From positions 5,380,026 to 5,444,025 of the forward strand of contig WARS01000046.1 in NCBI GenBank assembly GCA_008933995.1: a DNA stretch of 64,000 nt, in the 5' to 3' direction. Numbering within the stretch: position 1 is the stretch's first letter; each line of letters starts with the position of its first letter. The notes beneath the pieces were generated by a model, which saw only the letters and a list, made by a program, of their open reading frames with translations, had not been told where the DNA came from and ran no database searches. The DNA is from Datnioides undecimradiatus (Eukaryota; Chordata; Actinopteri; Lobotiformes; Datnioididae). Positions 46,216 to 59,659 of this stretch are shown here, piece after piece. The position numbers were made by a program, and so were the translations under genes.

Positions 46216-48595
46216 TGCTACAAAATTCCATTTACTTTCCTTCAAGATGAGTGAGAAGTAGCATAAGTGGTGTCACCTTTAAGAAAGTGAAAGTGTGAAA
46301 TGTTTGGCATTTGTGTATGAACAATGACAATTAGGGATAAATCTTTTATACATCTGGCTACTATAACTTCAATGAGTAATTGTAGCTGATAGATTCATGT
46401 AGCAGCATAATAAGCACAGTGTTTCCATCTGAAATGGAAATACTCAAGTAAAGCACAGATACCACACATGTGAGCTTTAGTAAATGCACGCACTTACATT
46501 CTACCACTGATGAGGTTGCATGTGTTTTTGTGTAGGCTCATATTTACCTGTGCATACGCAGACTGGGATGATATCCTCTGAGACATGGGTGGTGCCTTAA
46601 ACAAAAAAGGTGGTTGAGTGTCAGACTGGGATGTAATTCCACCTAAGAGGGAGTGCTGTGCCATGTGAGTCTTTCCATACTCATATGTGACTTCGTGTTT
46701 ATTTATTGTTCAGAGTGTAAAGTGCCTAGTACCGTGAGTCAGCACTTCATGTATGACATGGCCGCTGCCTCAGAATAAATGCTTTTGAACCCTTGAAACA
46801 TGAAGGAAGACCAGTAACCTTCTGTTGGTATTCAGTTCATGAGAGGAATGTATTGCCACACAATGTTTACCAGAGAATAGACCATATAATACACAGTAGC
46901 ATTTAGAAGGAATCTGATTTTATTGCCTTTTATGTGTTTTTTCATTTGATTTCTCACCTGAACAATCAATCTCCTTCACTGACAATTCATTCAGCCTGAC
47001 ATTGTGTTCATGTTAGCCAATTTCTTGTTGAGGGGGAGGTTGTTTTGCTTTGCTCTAACCAATTAGTAGCAAGTGACATATTGATCCTGCCAACATCATT
47101 TTCAGTTGACACAGAGGCTGTGTAGGTGGTTGCCAGGAGCAGTTCATTTATTGTTTGTCACATTGATCAAAGAAATATGACGATTTGAGAGTTGTCATCT
47201 CTGCAAGATGACTTACAAAACCTTGTTCAGCTGCATTATTCTCTCCCACTCATGCCATTTTTCTGTCACTATTTTTCATGAAAGAATTTATATTTAATAG
47301 AATAAATCCAACATTATTAATCCTGCGTGCTAAGATGTGATTGGTCAGTTGTTTCTCTTACCTGTGGAGACAGTCGTCAACAGCCTCAACACCAGGTGAT
47401 TTGCTGAACACATCTAAGACAGAGGAGTGATTCAGAGGTCTGGAATTAAGCGAGCAGTGTCCTGAGCTACAGCTCGCCAGGTGTTACGTAATGTTATTTT
47501 TATAAAGCCAAGACTGTGAGTCATAGTTTCATCCATTGTGACAGCTACAAGACCACAGAAGAAAACAAATCCAGGGAGTAATATTTTAGAAATACTGCTT
47601 TTCTAAAACTTTGACCTTACTCCTTGCCTTCGTCCCTTGGTGGGTTTATATAAAAAATATGGAACTTTTTTGTGGTTTGATTGATTGAAGTCAAAAATTC
47701 ATACAGGCTTTCTAAACAATAGCAAACACATTCTCCAGACACGATAATGCAATTTAAGAATACAACTTTATTGTCCACTGAGGTGGTCCCATGCAGCAGT
47801 TCATCAAAACATGCACGCACAGCACAAAACCACAGTACCGACAGTATAAATACTCCCCACAAATTTTAAGAACATGTTATTAAACCCTTAAGAAAGAAAA
47901 AAAAACTAAATGGAGTCTCTGAACTAGTATGCCACCACATTAATCATCATAATATCTTATAATATGTCCACCCATAATCCTCTCCCAAATCTCATGACCT
48001 ATGACTAAACTCTGTCTTCTAATCCCAGTCCACTCATTGTTGGACAGCGTCTCCAAAAAAAACTTTGAACCATAACAAAAGACTTTGGCATTAATAACTT
48101 TGAAATTTGCACACACATAGAAAAAAGCCTAACTACTACCTGGCCAGACTGGAGTGTGAGGAGTCATAGAGATATTAGTCATAACTAATGACAGGTTGGG
48201 CAACAAGTTGGTCCTCCGCAGAAGACAAAGCGGCCAAATACAGAGTAATGACTGAGATGGTGGACACTGTTTTGCTTCAATGTATCTTTCCACCAGCTAT
48301 CTATCTATGTATGTATCTGTCTATCTATTGGTAGTTATCTTTTCACCCACATACACACACAGATGGAGACACACAACACCATACAAAAACAGACCCGCTG
48401 GCTAATGAGAAGTGAGTCATCAATGGTGTGGGGTTCAAAGTGTAAACAAGATGGAGATGTGATGGATTTGTTGAGATGTGGCCATTAGTGGGCTTCTCAT
48501 CCCCCAGCACTGACATTGCTCTGTTGATGGATGTGGTATAGGGCTTATATCTCAATAGCTCTCCTGATCTCTATACCTTATCTGAACTATTGCTG

Positions 48596-48597
<2 letters not shown>

Positions 48598-48644
<47 letters not shown>

Positions 48645-48661
48645 ACACACACACACACACA
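48598..48661. repeat. (CA)n microsatellite, about 64 bases, with opposed (TG)n nearby
   Basis: CA tract with one GTG interruption; an opposed (TG)n tract lies at 48775-48795. Confidence 0.95.
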
Positions 48662-49020
48662 GAAACATGCACAAACGAACACACTAATTGCTGCTGGCAT
48701 CACAAGGATAGATCCAAGACAAGGGGGTTTGGAGGTGGGGGGATGAGGAGCTGAGCAGTTGTAAATGATACTTCTGTGTGTGTGTGTGTGTGTGTAACAG
48801 TGTGTGTGTGAGTGTGTGCATGCGCACGCTAAGTGCTGCAGTGGAATGATGTCATCTCTGTAATGGCACACCGGCACAGAGCGGTTAAGCATTGTCCCAC
48901 AGCACCTCCATTCACAGGCTGTGATCAGCGTCATCGCCGCAGATTATAGCTCAGAATCACAGCCTGTGGTGGTACGGACGACAGATCGCTTCGCACTGCA
49001 CAGACGTTTTGTAATTAAAG

Positions 49021-49023
<3 letters not shown>

Positions 49024-49053
<30 letters not shown>
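49024..49053. repeat. (CA)n microsatellite
   Basis: About fifteen CA units. Confidence 0.95.
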
Positions 49054-49057
<4 letters not shown>

Positions 49058-52000
49058 GGACGCACCAACAGACAAAAAAACAATCATCATAATCATGGAT
49101 TCACACATATTGCTTACTGTAATGTGGGGAGAATTTATCCCTATAAAATCACAGGCTTTTCAATTCCCTCTCTTCTTATTCCTTTGAGATTTACAGTGTG
49201 TGGTTCCATATGGGCACATCTCAAGTAGAAATCTGTGAGGATGTGATGTGCAGTATTGGTGTGAAAAGTGATAGGCAGAGGTGAGGTGCAATGAAATGAC
49301 AGAAATAGAGATATGAGAGGAAGTGTGAAGAAATAGTTGTGATAGATGAAAGTGGGAGAGAGTCAGATGTGACAGAGTGTTGAAACCGGCATATTTTAAA
49401 ACGATAATATCTACAACATTAGAGGTGATGTCGTCAAATATGTACAGTCTTATTAAGGAACACCTGAGCCTTGTCTTCTGTTGCTGCCGGACCACATCAG
49501 AGCCCTTCAGTTTCTCCAGCTAATAACCAAACTCACAATACAACATCGAAGGACTGGAAGCTCTTACAAGGACATCAGCATCACTTTGGTCTGTGCCGCC
49601 ATTCCTCAAGTTTTCCTTCATCTTCACTGACTTCTATAATTCTTGTGCAATTCTTGCATTTAGCTCTGATGATTTGACTTCAGTTTGCTCCCTGTTTATT
49701 GCTTTTCTTGCTGTCCATACCAAGAGTCTGTTTTTTTACTCCTTTGATTGTTGTTTTGTGGTCTTGTATACGCTTTACCAAGCTAATTATGTGTCCTTGT
49801 GGGTTCACTACGTTTTGTGTTTTCTTGTAGTGGTTTTAAGTTATAGTGCATCGAAACTATTCAAGTGAACATTACGTAAAAGAGCTTCAATAAAACATAT
49901 ATTTAACACAATAAACACAGGGAACAAAGACAGGGGTTACATGTTGGCAACTGAATCATCCTCCATCAAACTCCATCCGCTGATGGAGTCCACACGACGT
50001 GGCTGAAAGCTCTCAAAAGTAATTGGACTTTGAGATGCACATCTTTGTATTTGGTTATACTGTACACTTCAAAATTCACCCAAAGCCTGAATGCAAAACA
50101 TTGCAATAACAGTGCAATTATAAAATATATAGAATGTTAAATATCTTGTCTCATTACTGGAATACTTTATTTTATTATATAGGAATTTATTTCACAATCA
50201 TGCTTCATTTTCCACAGTGAATTATTTGTTTTTGCTGCTGGAGTGTCCCAGTCTAACACTACCTATTTTAACATAAACTATGACTATAATATATGTTCTA
50301 TACAGATTGTATTTCTGTTTTTTACAATAACAAAAATAAAATATATCTTATTTTGTCTTCTGGTTTGGCTTTTCCTAAAGGTTAAGAGAAGCCAGTATAT
50401 TTAAGGCAACTTATCCAAATGCTGATTTACCATCTAAAGACACATTAACAATTGAACACCACTCAATGTAAAGCGCAGGTTAATCACCATGCTTGATGAA
50501 CACAAGTATCTACACAACTTTTAAATTAATTGCTGTTATTAAATTATGCTTAAATCGCAGTATAAAAGCAGTAAATAGGGGTGAGAATTAAAATCAGCAT
50601 AAAAAGCGAGAGGTAAATGAGTACTATAAGGCACCAAAAGGGGTCATTTATTTGTTAATACATTTTAAGCAGAATTTCAGACTGGGCCATTTTGATGATT
50701 ATCTATGATCATTATTGTTTAAACAACCACCTATTGCAACAAACTGAACTCTGGCAGACTGCTGTAACAGTGTTTTCCCTCGGCAGGTGAAAGTCTCAGA
50801 ATGACTGAAATGTCTTTCCAACAAGAGTTTTACTTTCACTGCACTGTTTCACCAAAAGAAGCAATATTTGAGGTTTATTACGGTATATAACATCGGGTAA
50901 GGAACAGATTATTCAAGGCTGTGTAAGTGGACAATGTCTCTATCCCAGTATATTCATCTTCTTGTATGTCATCTTTTCTCTCTCTTGTTTTTTTTAATCA
51001 CACACTGACCTCCTTGTAGTTTTCCACTGTCTCGCTCAGATGAAAGATCCTGAAGAGCAAAAAAATGGGTATTCTTAAATATGAAGAGAAAAGAAATGTG
51101 AATGACACTCAGAAGACATAGAAGGGGAAATGATGATAAGATAGGACAACACAAAAGCAGTAGAAGCCGATGGATGTTCCCGTTCTTTCTTGTTATCTAC
51201 GTTAGTAAAGCATCGCCATGGATTCGAAATGATTTTGTTCTTTCCATCTCAATCGATGGGAGCTTGACCATTGATGGGACTGACCTGATAACCTCACGCA
51301 GCAGCAGTGCAGGGGTGAACCGTTAGAAGAGGGGAAATCATTGTTTTGATTGATGCTTTTCATTTGTTACATTGATTTGTTTTGGGCTTGCGAGTATGTG
51401 ATGTAATCTGAGTTACACATGATAAACCTTTTTCTATTTCATTGTATCTGTTGATTTTTTTCAGTTATATAACCAAATGCTAAATGAAAGCATGTATATG
51501 ACTCTGTTCCTCCCCCTGCTCTCTTTTTCTCACCTTCCCTTCATTCACTCTCACACCTCTCTCCTGGATTATCCTCAGTATGTCTTGTTGCTCTTGCTTC
51601 TCCACTGTCGACCCCACTTTTCCTCAATAACAGCCGCACACAGAGAAAGAGAGAGGATGATGCTGGGCTGGATGCAGGGAGGGAGATGAGGTGGAATAAT
51701 CATGCAGGAAACAGAAAAGCCGCCTGTTCAAGCCTCATGTCCTCCCCCTTTATAGCAAACAAGTAGATATAGAGTTCATCTCTCTACACACTACACACAC
51801 ACATATACCTAGGCTGTGTTATCCCTCCATACGAGGGGGCATCATGCTCAGCTTGCTCTCAGTCCAGTTGCTGTTTAAGCCCACTAACCCCCATTGTGCT
51901 CCCATCCCCCACCACCCTCTGGGTTGAGAGCATTACCTTCCACTGTAGCATGTGGCTGCATGTGACTGCATTACGTGCGTGCACTAGGTCATAGGTTGGT

Positions 52001-53917
52001 TATATATTATATTCTGCTCTACCATGCTGTCTTTTTATGGTGCAGGATTCTTCATAAAAAGTCTCATTATGAATCAGCTGAGCTAAAACACCCGCACGTG
52101 AAGACGCAGTGGGAAGAGTCACACCGTAAAGGTGTGTAAACACTTCTTGAATCATCCACCACTGACCTACATGGAAATGTTTTATCTTGCAGAGTGCGTG
52201 TTCATTACTCTAGATTGATCGTTGGCCCATGTTCTTCCAGTGAGCTTGCGTGTGGCAGAGATTTAACACATTACTTCTTCTCCTCATTGGTTGGTCCCCA
52301 TTGGCTACAATGACAGAACGGTTGTCCTTCTTATGACTGTCCTCATGGGCGTCATGACTTACTGCAGCCAGGGCAGAGAGAAGAATATGATACAGTACAT
52401 TTAGATATAGCAGAGGCAGAGCTGCGCTGTTCAGTGTTTATAGTAGACACATGACACAAGGAGACATGTCATCTTGATGTTTAGGGAGTATTGTCCATAA
52501 ACCCTAATGTGTAGAACTGTTGTGGGATATCGTGGCATTTTCAATTTTTTTTTTTTTTAAATCATAGTTAAGCATTGCACACTGCTGTCAACCACAATGT
52601 CTTTCTTGATTCCACCACACAGGGATGGCCTTAAAAAGTTGAGGTAACCTGATTATTTCCTTGAGTTAAGCATTTCCTGAGTGTTTTGTCTCAAAATCTA
52701 AAATCTTATTTTTTGTGAAATTATTTCAAAGAAACTGGCATAAAGAAAAAATATGGTTAAGTAGTAAATACTCTTGAGTCTTTGATCAAAATCAGATGAG
52801 TCTGCTCACTGTAATGTGATGTGTGGTAAATCAGGTTAATTTGGTCATGTACACATTTAAGGGACCCAACTTTTTTTAGACAATTAAGCATGTTTAACTG
52901 AACTGAATGTGTCCAAGCTGACATAAAAAGTGTTTCATTGTAATATTCTAAATAGTTCAAATAATTGTCAGTAATAAAATAATGACCATCGATGTGAAAT
53001 AGCTGTTGCAGCAATGTAACTGAATTAATTTGATGTTTTGTTGCAATTGTTAATTTATTTTGGAAATTGATGTTCTAGTAACGATTTATTCAGTGTCGAC
53101 CCTCACCCACCCCCATCCTACACACACACATACACACACACAGAATGTCAAGGTCACTGTGTTCCACACATCCATATATCTTCTGCACTGGCCTAAATGG
53201 AGCCTAGGACACACACAAAGACACAAAGAGAGAGTCAAAAGTATTGCTGTGGGCGTCTGTGCATGTGCATTCATTTGTGCCTTCATGCGTGTGTGCTGGA
53301 GTGAATTATGGCCTGCACTCACCGTTAAAACCACCAGGGAAAGTAGATACATAGCTTCATTACTCCCTTTCTCCATCTTTCCCATCCTCCCTCCATCCGT
53401 CCACTGTTTTCTCCACGCGTTAAGTATTAGTGATGGTGGTGTGTTAGCTGGCGAGACAAAGAGGAGCTAATCTACCATGAAGAATGAGCCGACAGGGAGG
53501 TGAAGTCAGTGATCCAATCAGACATAAATCTATAACTCTAGATTCTTACTTATTATTAAAATATTTCCCCAAAGTCTCCAAAATGTCCAAATGCTTAAAG
53601 AAGCAAGGCTCCAGCAACAATGTGGCTAATGCTAATACACCAACGGACCAGGTGCTTCTGGGCTCTGATCAGTCTGATCACATGTGAAAAAATGATCTCT
53701 GATGATTTTACTGTGCATCTTTGGTCTCTTATAATGTCTGTCTATGTGTCTTTGTCCTTGTTACGTGTGTGACAGCATGCACACACGTCCTAGTGTTTAA
53801 GCTTGTGTGACAGTGAATAATTTCCCCACCCTTCTCTTAAAAGTCTCTTTCTCATCTGTGTTACACATGTGTTCATGAGTGTGTGTTCTGGCTTTGATGT
53901 GTACATCTGTGTTTATA

Positions 53918-53931
<14 letters not shown>

Positions 53932-53966
<35 letters not shown>

Positions 53967-53970
53967 GTGC
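53932..53970. repeat. (TG)n microsatellite
   Basis: TG tract with two TATG interruptions at the end. Confidence 0.95.
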
Positions 53971-56379
53971 GTGAGTCCACGTACAGTAAAACTTGCAGCT
54001 TTGCCCTCTGACTTTGTTTATTTAGACTGCAGAAGTCCTTGCACGAGAGCAAAATACATACGCACATGCACATGATGATCCGTACCACCTCCATGCTTTG
54101 TTCTCTTTAATTAAGAGCTCTTATCTGATTAACTGGTTAGGTATTTGATTCTAACACTGTGTTCTTTGTTTGTGTCTCCATGTCTGTTTAAGATCTGAGT
54201 GTGTCCAGGCACAGAAAAGTGCATCACCGGTAATCATGGGGAGATCATGGCAGGATTTAGGGAGGAAAGAAATACAGCGGAGAGAGGAAGAAGGAGTGTT
54301 TTATTGCAAGGCCAGCAGAGTGTGGTCGTTCACTGGCAGATATAACCCAACAGGGATGGATGATCCTCACAATGGAACAAAGGACATCAGGTCTGGGGGA
54401 GGGGTGACGGCAGGACAAGAAGACCTCACCACTGATGGTGATATAGAGCTTGTGTGGCAGTTAATGTAGTGCAGGTTACTATAGAGGTCTATAAAATGCC
54501 CTGCAGAGTGTCCTGCTATCAGCAGACAGGAGGTCATCCCAGTGCATGTGGGTTCAGTTTTCTTTTTTGTAAGATATGTAATATTCTTACCATTTTAGAT
54601 TTTGTTGACAGTGTTTACTGGATGTTTAGTTTCGGGTTAAAAAATGTGGTTTGGGCTCGACACATGTGGCTTTGATGGGAAGGCTGTGTCTCGTATTTTT
54701 TCCTGTTTGGTGTTCAACTTGGCTCGGCCTCTCTGTGTGTATCTGAAAGTACAGCAGGGGTCAAAGGGGATGTTTTCCCATGTGATCACAGGAGAAATGA
54801 TGCAGCACATTCCTGTCAGCATGTACAAATAAACTTTGAAAGACAACTCTATTATTGGCATTTGTTGCCAAGGTTAGTATGTACTTATGTACCTAATATT
54901 TTTCTACTACATTCCACAATTCCAACAGCAGCGAACAAGCATGCACAGTGCAGCTCACTGGCCAGTTTTAAGACCATTGTGTAACTATAACGGTGGCCTG
55001 CCTCAGTTTATCCAAGTGTATGTTGCTCCTATAATGCATAGTTTCCAAATTGCAAGATTTTTTTTTTCTTTAAAAAGAAGCAAAAGATTTTGTGTTTCAT
55101 GAGAAAAACAACAGATTCAAACTTAAATGGCACATCCAGTTGCCTTTGACCTAGTAAGATGTTTTGTTTTCTTTACTTACTCACTGTTCTGGATCCCACA
55201 GACTACATTACTGCATATGTAAAAACCATTGCTTTCCTTTAATTTCATTTTTCCATTTTTCCCAACCTTGTTAAAACCACTTATGTAAAAAACAAGGTCA
55301 TGAAATTTGAAACCGTAACTTTGCCACAAACTGAGCAACATATTTAATGAGGAGCAAATTTCTACTGCAATATTATTACAACAAATATGTCACTCTATAT
55401 ATTTGTTAGGCTCTTCATTAATTGTGAAAAAATGTTCTCTTTACAGGACCCCGAACAGAACATTTGGGTTAGCAGTTAATTTCATTTTAAGATAATCAAA
55501 GCAGCATATGATGAATGGCCGTGGGCTAACACACCATTTAATGTTTTCTTTGCTCCTAATAAGTGTGATTTCACCATTGACCGTGCAAAATAAATGAGCA
55601 AAAGACATTCAATTGAAAGAAGAGTTATTGTCATTCATATGTAAAAAGACAGACATAAACACACACTCATAGAAAAGTGCGACCCTGATAAACACACCAA
55701 AGCCTGAAAAAGAACAGAATCCGTAAAAGAGCGAGGCAGGCAGCGATGGCCTTCACCAGCCCCCATGTGTACTTGTTGAGAAAGTCTATTGTGAGAGTGC
55801 TGTACACAGACCTTGATGCTCACTTTATAAACTGAATCTATTTTTTTTCTGCCGTAACAACACAAGGAGGGGGCAAATTTCCAGCACAGCGCAGAGCAGA
55901 CTTTGAATTAGCATTTCAGCTTCAGTGAGTGCTTACTAAATAGATAAATACAAAAGAAAGAGTCCTGTTGTATAAGTGTTTGTCACCGGATATGTCCATT
56001 TGAGGATGTTTACGTGTGATCAGATGGCCTTGGTGAAAAGTGCCGCAGGGACCGACGCAGGGGAGGAACATGGTGCAGCACACAGACAGGTCAGCACCCA
56101 CACCCGCATATCTATTCATAGAAACAGATATAGGCTCCATCAAGATTGGCTCAGTCGCCTGCATTTTGATTTGCATACAAAATGAGATGGATATGCCTCA
56201 GTGGAGTCTGTCAGGGTGATGGCCATCTCAGGGGAAACATAAAACATAAAACCTGTTCCTTTAATATTTGCCGACATGACATTTTATTCCTCACTAAGAG
56301 GGTTTTAATGGGTAATTTTAAAAAAAAAAAAATTTAGTTAATTATTTTTGGAAATAAATTTTTTTTCAACCATATAGCC

Positions 56380-56600
56380 AGGTTATATATGAAGCTATAG
56401 TTCACAGCTTGTTAGCTTAGCTTAGCATTAAGGCTGGAAAAGAGGTGAAACTTTTGTTTGGTTGCTTTGGAACTGAATTAACAAACAACATGTACTGCCT
56501 TAAATAGTTAGCTTTAAATGCTTATCTTTGGAGAGAGCAACTCAAGCTGTTTCTCTCAGGTCCCAGTCTTGATAATATGCTTAGCTAGGTGTCTGCTAAC
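56380..56600 (-). repeat. Copy F of the GCTAAGCTAA dispersed repeat
   Basis: GAAGCTATAGTTCACAGC, then TTAGCTTAGCTTAGCATTAAG and GGCTGGAAAAGAGGTGAAAC, are the inverted form of the block in copies B-E. A second, partial match in the opposite sense (CCCAGTCTTGATAATATGCTTA) lies at about 56560. Confidence 0.6.
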
Positions 56601-58182
56601 TGTACCCTTATATTTACGATAAGATTAAAATGTAGTTCTCAGCTACAAAACTCTTTGCAAGCCAGCAACTGAATCTTTACAAAATGTCAGCCATGCATTT
56701 GCCATTCCAAATGTTTTAACATTCAAAACCTCTTATTGTCAGTTATATGAATAGAGAGATTTTGATAAAGTATTTTTTTCTTTAAATATCCGATAATAAA
56801 GAGAGAATCTTCCCTTTCTCTGCATTTAGGGGACATCTTTGGTGATAATTTACCATTTTGTGATGTTTGAAGGCAATGGAGAGTGCTGAGGGTAACTCTT
56901 TAGTAACTTTATGTCTTTATTTCTTTTTTATGATTATTGTTGTACTGCACGCCTGCATGCTTATTTGTTCAAGACCTTGAGTGCGTATCGTCTTCATTCC
57001 TGGGTGACGCTCTTAAAACACTCATCTATGCGTAATATGAGTGTGTGCGTGTGAAAGATTTTATTTTCCATGAACACAAAGAGAGATGAGTGATAAGACG
57101 GCGACTGTCTGGCCGGCATGTCGGCTTTATTTGAATGTCTTTGTACAGTGTCAGTTCACTCTCAGTCATTACAGGCAGCAGCAGTAAAGTCTGCCTTTCA
57201 GTCCCCCTCTTCCTCTGACTGAACAATGTAGAATGATGCTTCAGTCTCATGACATCACTGTGGACTACGTGACATTTAGAAAAAATGCTGCAAAGGAAAA
57301 TGATTGCATGGATAAACTGTGCTGACTGCACAGGATGAAATGATTCATAGCTTTCTTTTTGCATCTCCTTCCCTAATAAAACTGACAGTTAGCACTTATC
57401 AAGTGAAAAAGTGCTTGCTGTCAAATAAGAAAAGTTACTTTGGCATCTTTTTATCTCTACAAAATGTGCAGAATACACACTGTTCAGCCCCGTCCTTCTT
57501 GTATAAGACAGTTCTTCTCATTACAAACATCCCTTGAAGAATCTAATTCATCTTAAACCTTCTGACTAAGTACAAACACTGAATTTGTTATGCTGTGCAA
57601 TTAACAGAACTGAAAAGTTAGGAGTTTAAATTTTTGTTACAAAGCACACACACCACACCTGTCAGAGTCAGGCAAGGTGCTGACTAAGAGCAAAACTGGA
57701 GGACAACTCAGTGCTAATTTCTGTCATGTTCTAGCGTCATTCTGCTTGCTCATAAAAACTTTACTCAAGTGGTTACTGACATCGCTGCTGGAAAAGCTGA
57801 CTGAAACAATGTAAAAGAGGCTACATGTTAAAAGATAAGAGGGGATTTTGAGTAAAAAAAAAATTAACCTCTGTCTCATTAGGAGTGCTGAGGCCTTATG
57901 AGTCAACAGACAAAACAGGAACCAACTTGTTATAACAAGAAGTGTGTCTTTTATAAAAATGATATCTGTATTTATGTGATTAAATTGTTTGACTAATATT
58001 TTCTCTGTGTAGTGGACTTGATGGGGAAAAAGGGTGTATACTGTTTGAAAAATTCAAAAGTAATGTGATGCATAAGCCGCTGTTATAAAAAGATTTTAGA
58101 ATGAGCTTTCTAAAAGTGTGTGAGTCCTTCAGAGGCAGAAACTGCAATTACAGCTTTGAATTCAACACCTGGACAGGACAGA

Positions 58183-58184
<2 letters not shown>

Positions 58185-58243
<59 letters not shown>
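58185..58243. repeat. (TG)n microsatellite, about 59 bases
   Basis: Nearly pure TG tract with one TTTG interruption near its end. Confidence 0.97.
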
Positions 58244-58246
<3 letters not shown>

Positions 58247-59066
58247 TGTGTTTAGCACGCAAATTGTAAGCCAGAGCTGAAATAAATAGTCAACTGACTG
58301 ATTCGATGACTAACTGACTGACTACATTGATTATTAGAACTGGCACTGGATTTTGAGCTTATCTTAGGAGTGTGGCCAGCTTTGAACAAAAACATTTTTT
58401 TATCTGGGCTCTTGGAAATTGCTGTGGACATTTTTCACTATTTTCTGAGAAAAAATATGCAGATTCGGCAATGTTAATATAGTAATTATGCTATAATATA
58501 ATCAAACAGAGAGATGAATCTGTTTTTGGGAAAGATGAGGGACAAAAAAAATACAAAATTGTTGCAAAAACAGGTCAAAAGACAGGAAGAAAAAACAGAA
58601 GGACGGATGGAGAGAGTACACTCTTTCTGGGGTCAAACCAGGACTGAATGGTGATCGAGAGAGAGTAAAGAAACCCCTGTCCTGAGAGCTGAGTGCTCTC
58701 TGTCATTCTGAGCTTCTGGCCAGAGATGGAGCTGGTTGCCAAGGAGACACACCACCTTCAAGCAGGACGATGGCTCTCACAAATCAACCCATTCATTCCT
58801 GTGACGTGAGCAGCACCAATAACAGTGACGTGAGTATACTCAGAGCTGGTGCGCATGGGACTGCGTAGCTCCTGGTGAGATGAGTTTCATCTTGTGCTTT
58901 TCTCTACTTGGCAACAGTCTCGACCCTGCTCCACAGGTTATCTCAAACATACAGACTATCACTATAATGGAGTCCACCGCTTAGCATGTTAGTGCCAACT
59001 GTCCTGGCAGTATGTTTCCTCCTCCCTTAGTGACAATGAAATCACAGAGACCATCTTCCTCCCCCT

Positions 59067-59178
59067 ATTGGCTGCTAAGCTCCATGGTGATGCCCTGTGA
59101 TTGGGCATGCCCAGCATGCACTCTCGGCCAATCAGGTTCACTGTATCCAAGAGACTGAAGCATGTAAGGCTATTTAAA
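59067..59178 (+). promoter_or_regulatory. Candidate CCAAT/TATA-like promoter upstream of armc2
   Basis: Inverted CCAAT boxes at 59067-59071 and 59100-59104 and a direct CCAAT at 59128-59132 are spaced 33 and 28 bases apart, the spacing common in NF-Y promoters. TATTTAAA follows at 59171-59178. Transcription would start near 59203 on the plus strand. No CpG island is seen. This is inference from motif layout. Confidence 0.35.
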
Positions 59179-59202
59179 TCCAACCAGAGACTCACAAGAT
59201 TG

Positions 59203-59651
59203 TTCAGATGTATATTTCACAGTGTAAAAAATAAAAAGCTCAGGGGAAAAGGTTTACGAGTGGACGAATGTGCAAATCCAGACAGACCTGATTGGTGTTT
59301 AAAGTGGTCGGCCCATGTAGACGGGTTAAAGAGACCCAGAGCGAAGCGTGAGTTGAATGAATGAACTTCTGCATCATGTACTCCTCCTGAACCCTCCTGA
59401 GTTTATCTATGAATATCGATTCTACTCAAGTTGCAGCATGTGAAGCTTGAAGAGAGCGGGGATGGCTTGGTTAAAATCAAATGGACAGAGGAAGTAAAAA
59501 GCTGGAGGTCTTTTCTACTGTACAACTTTGTGTCAGGGGGGCATCCAGCTATTGGTCTTTCTACGGTTCAACTGGAGCAGGAATGTTGCATCAAAGACCA
59601 ACTTGCCGTGGACCACAACTAGAGAGCGAAACTCGCGCTGACGAACACAGC
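59203..59651 (+). other. Candidate unannotated first exon
   Basis: The region after the CCAAT/TATA-like cluster runs to a strong donor, cagc/gtaagt, with GT at 59652-59653. A 63-codon frame (59431-59622) lies inside and resembles no protein I know. It may be a noncoding RNA exon or an alternative 5' exon of armc2 about 3.4 kb upstream of its start codon. Evidence is the donor and motif order only. Confidence 0.25.
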
Positions 59652-59659
59652 GTAAGTCT

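Larger units (their letters stand above)
42571..58980. other. foxo3-armc2 intergenic region: noncoding
   Basis: I see no protein gene here. It contains the 66-base palindrome at 43054, dispersed repeats at 45760-46215 and 56380-56600, CA/TG tracts at 48598-48661, 48775-48795, 49024-49053, 53932-53970 and 58185-58243, and a CTAT/GTAT tetranucleotide tract at 48297-48329. The remainder is AT-rich single-copy-looking sequence. Frames of 60-130 residues are unlike known proteins, and several translate CA/TG repeats. Confidence 0.6.

Noticed and set aside
48297..48329. Possible CRISPR-like short repeats
   Set aside because: This is a simple CTAT/GTAT tetranucleotide tract in a vertebrate genome.
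48587..48934. 115-codon minus-strand frame and similar Cys/Val or His/Thr-rich frames
   Set aside because: They translate CA/TG microsatellites in both senses; not proteins.
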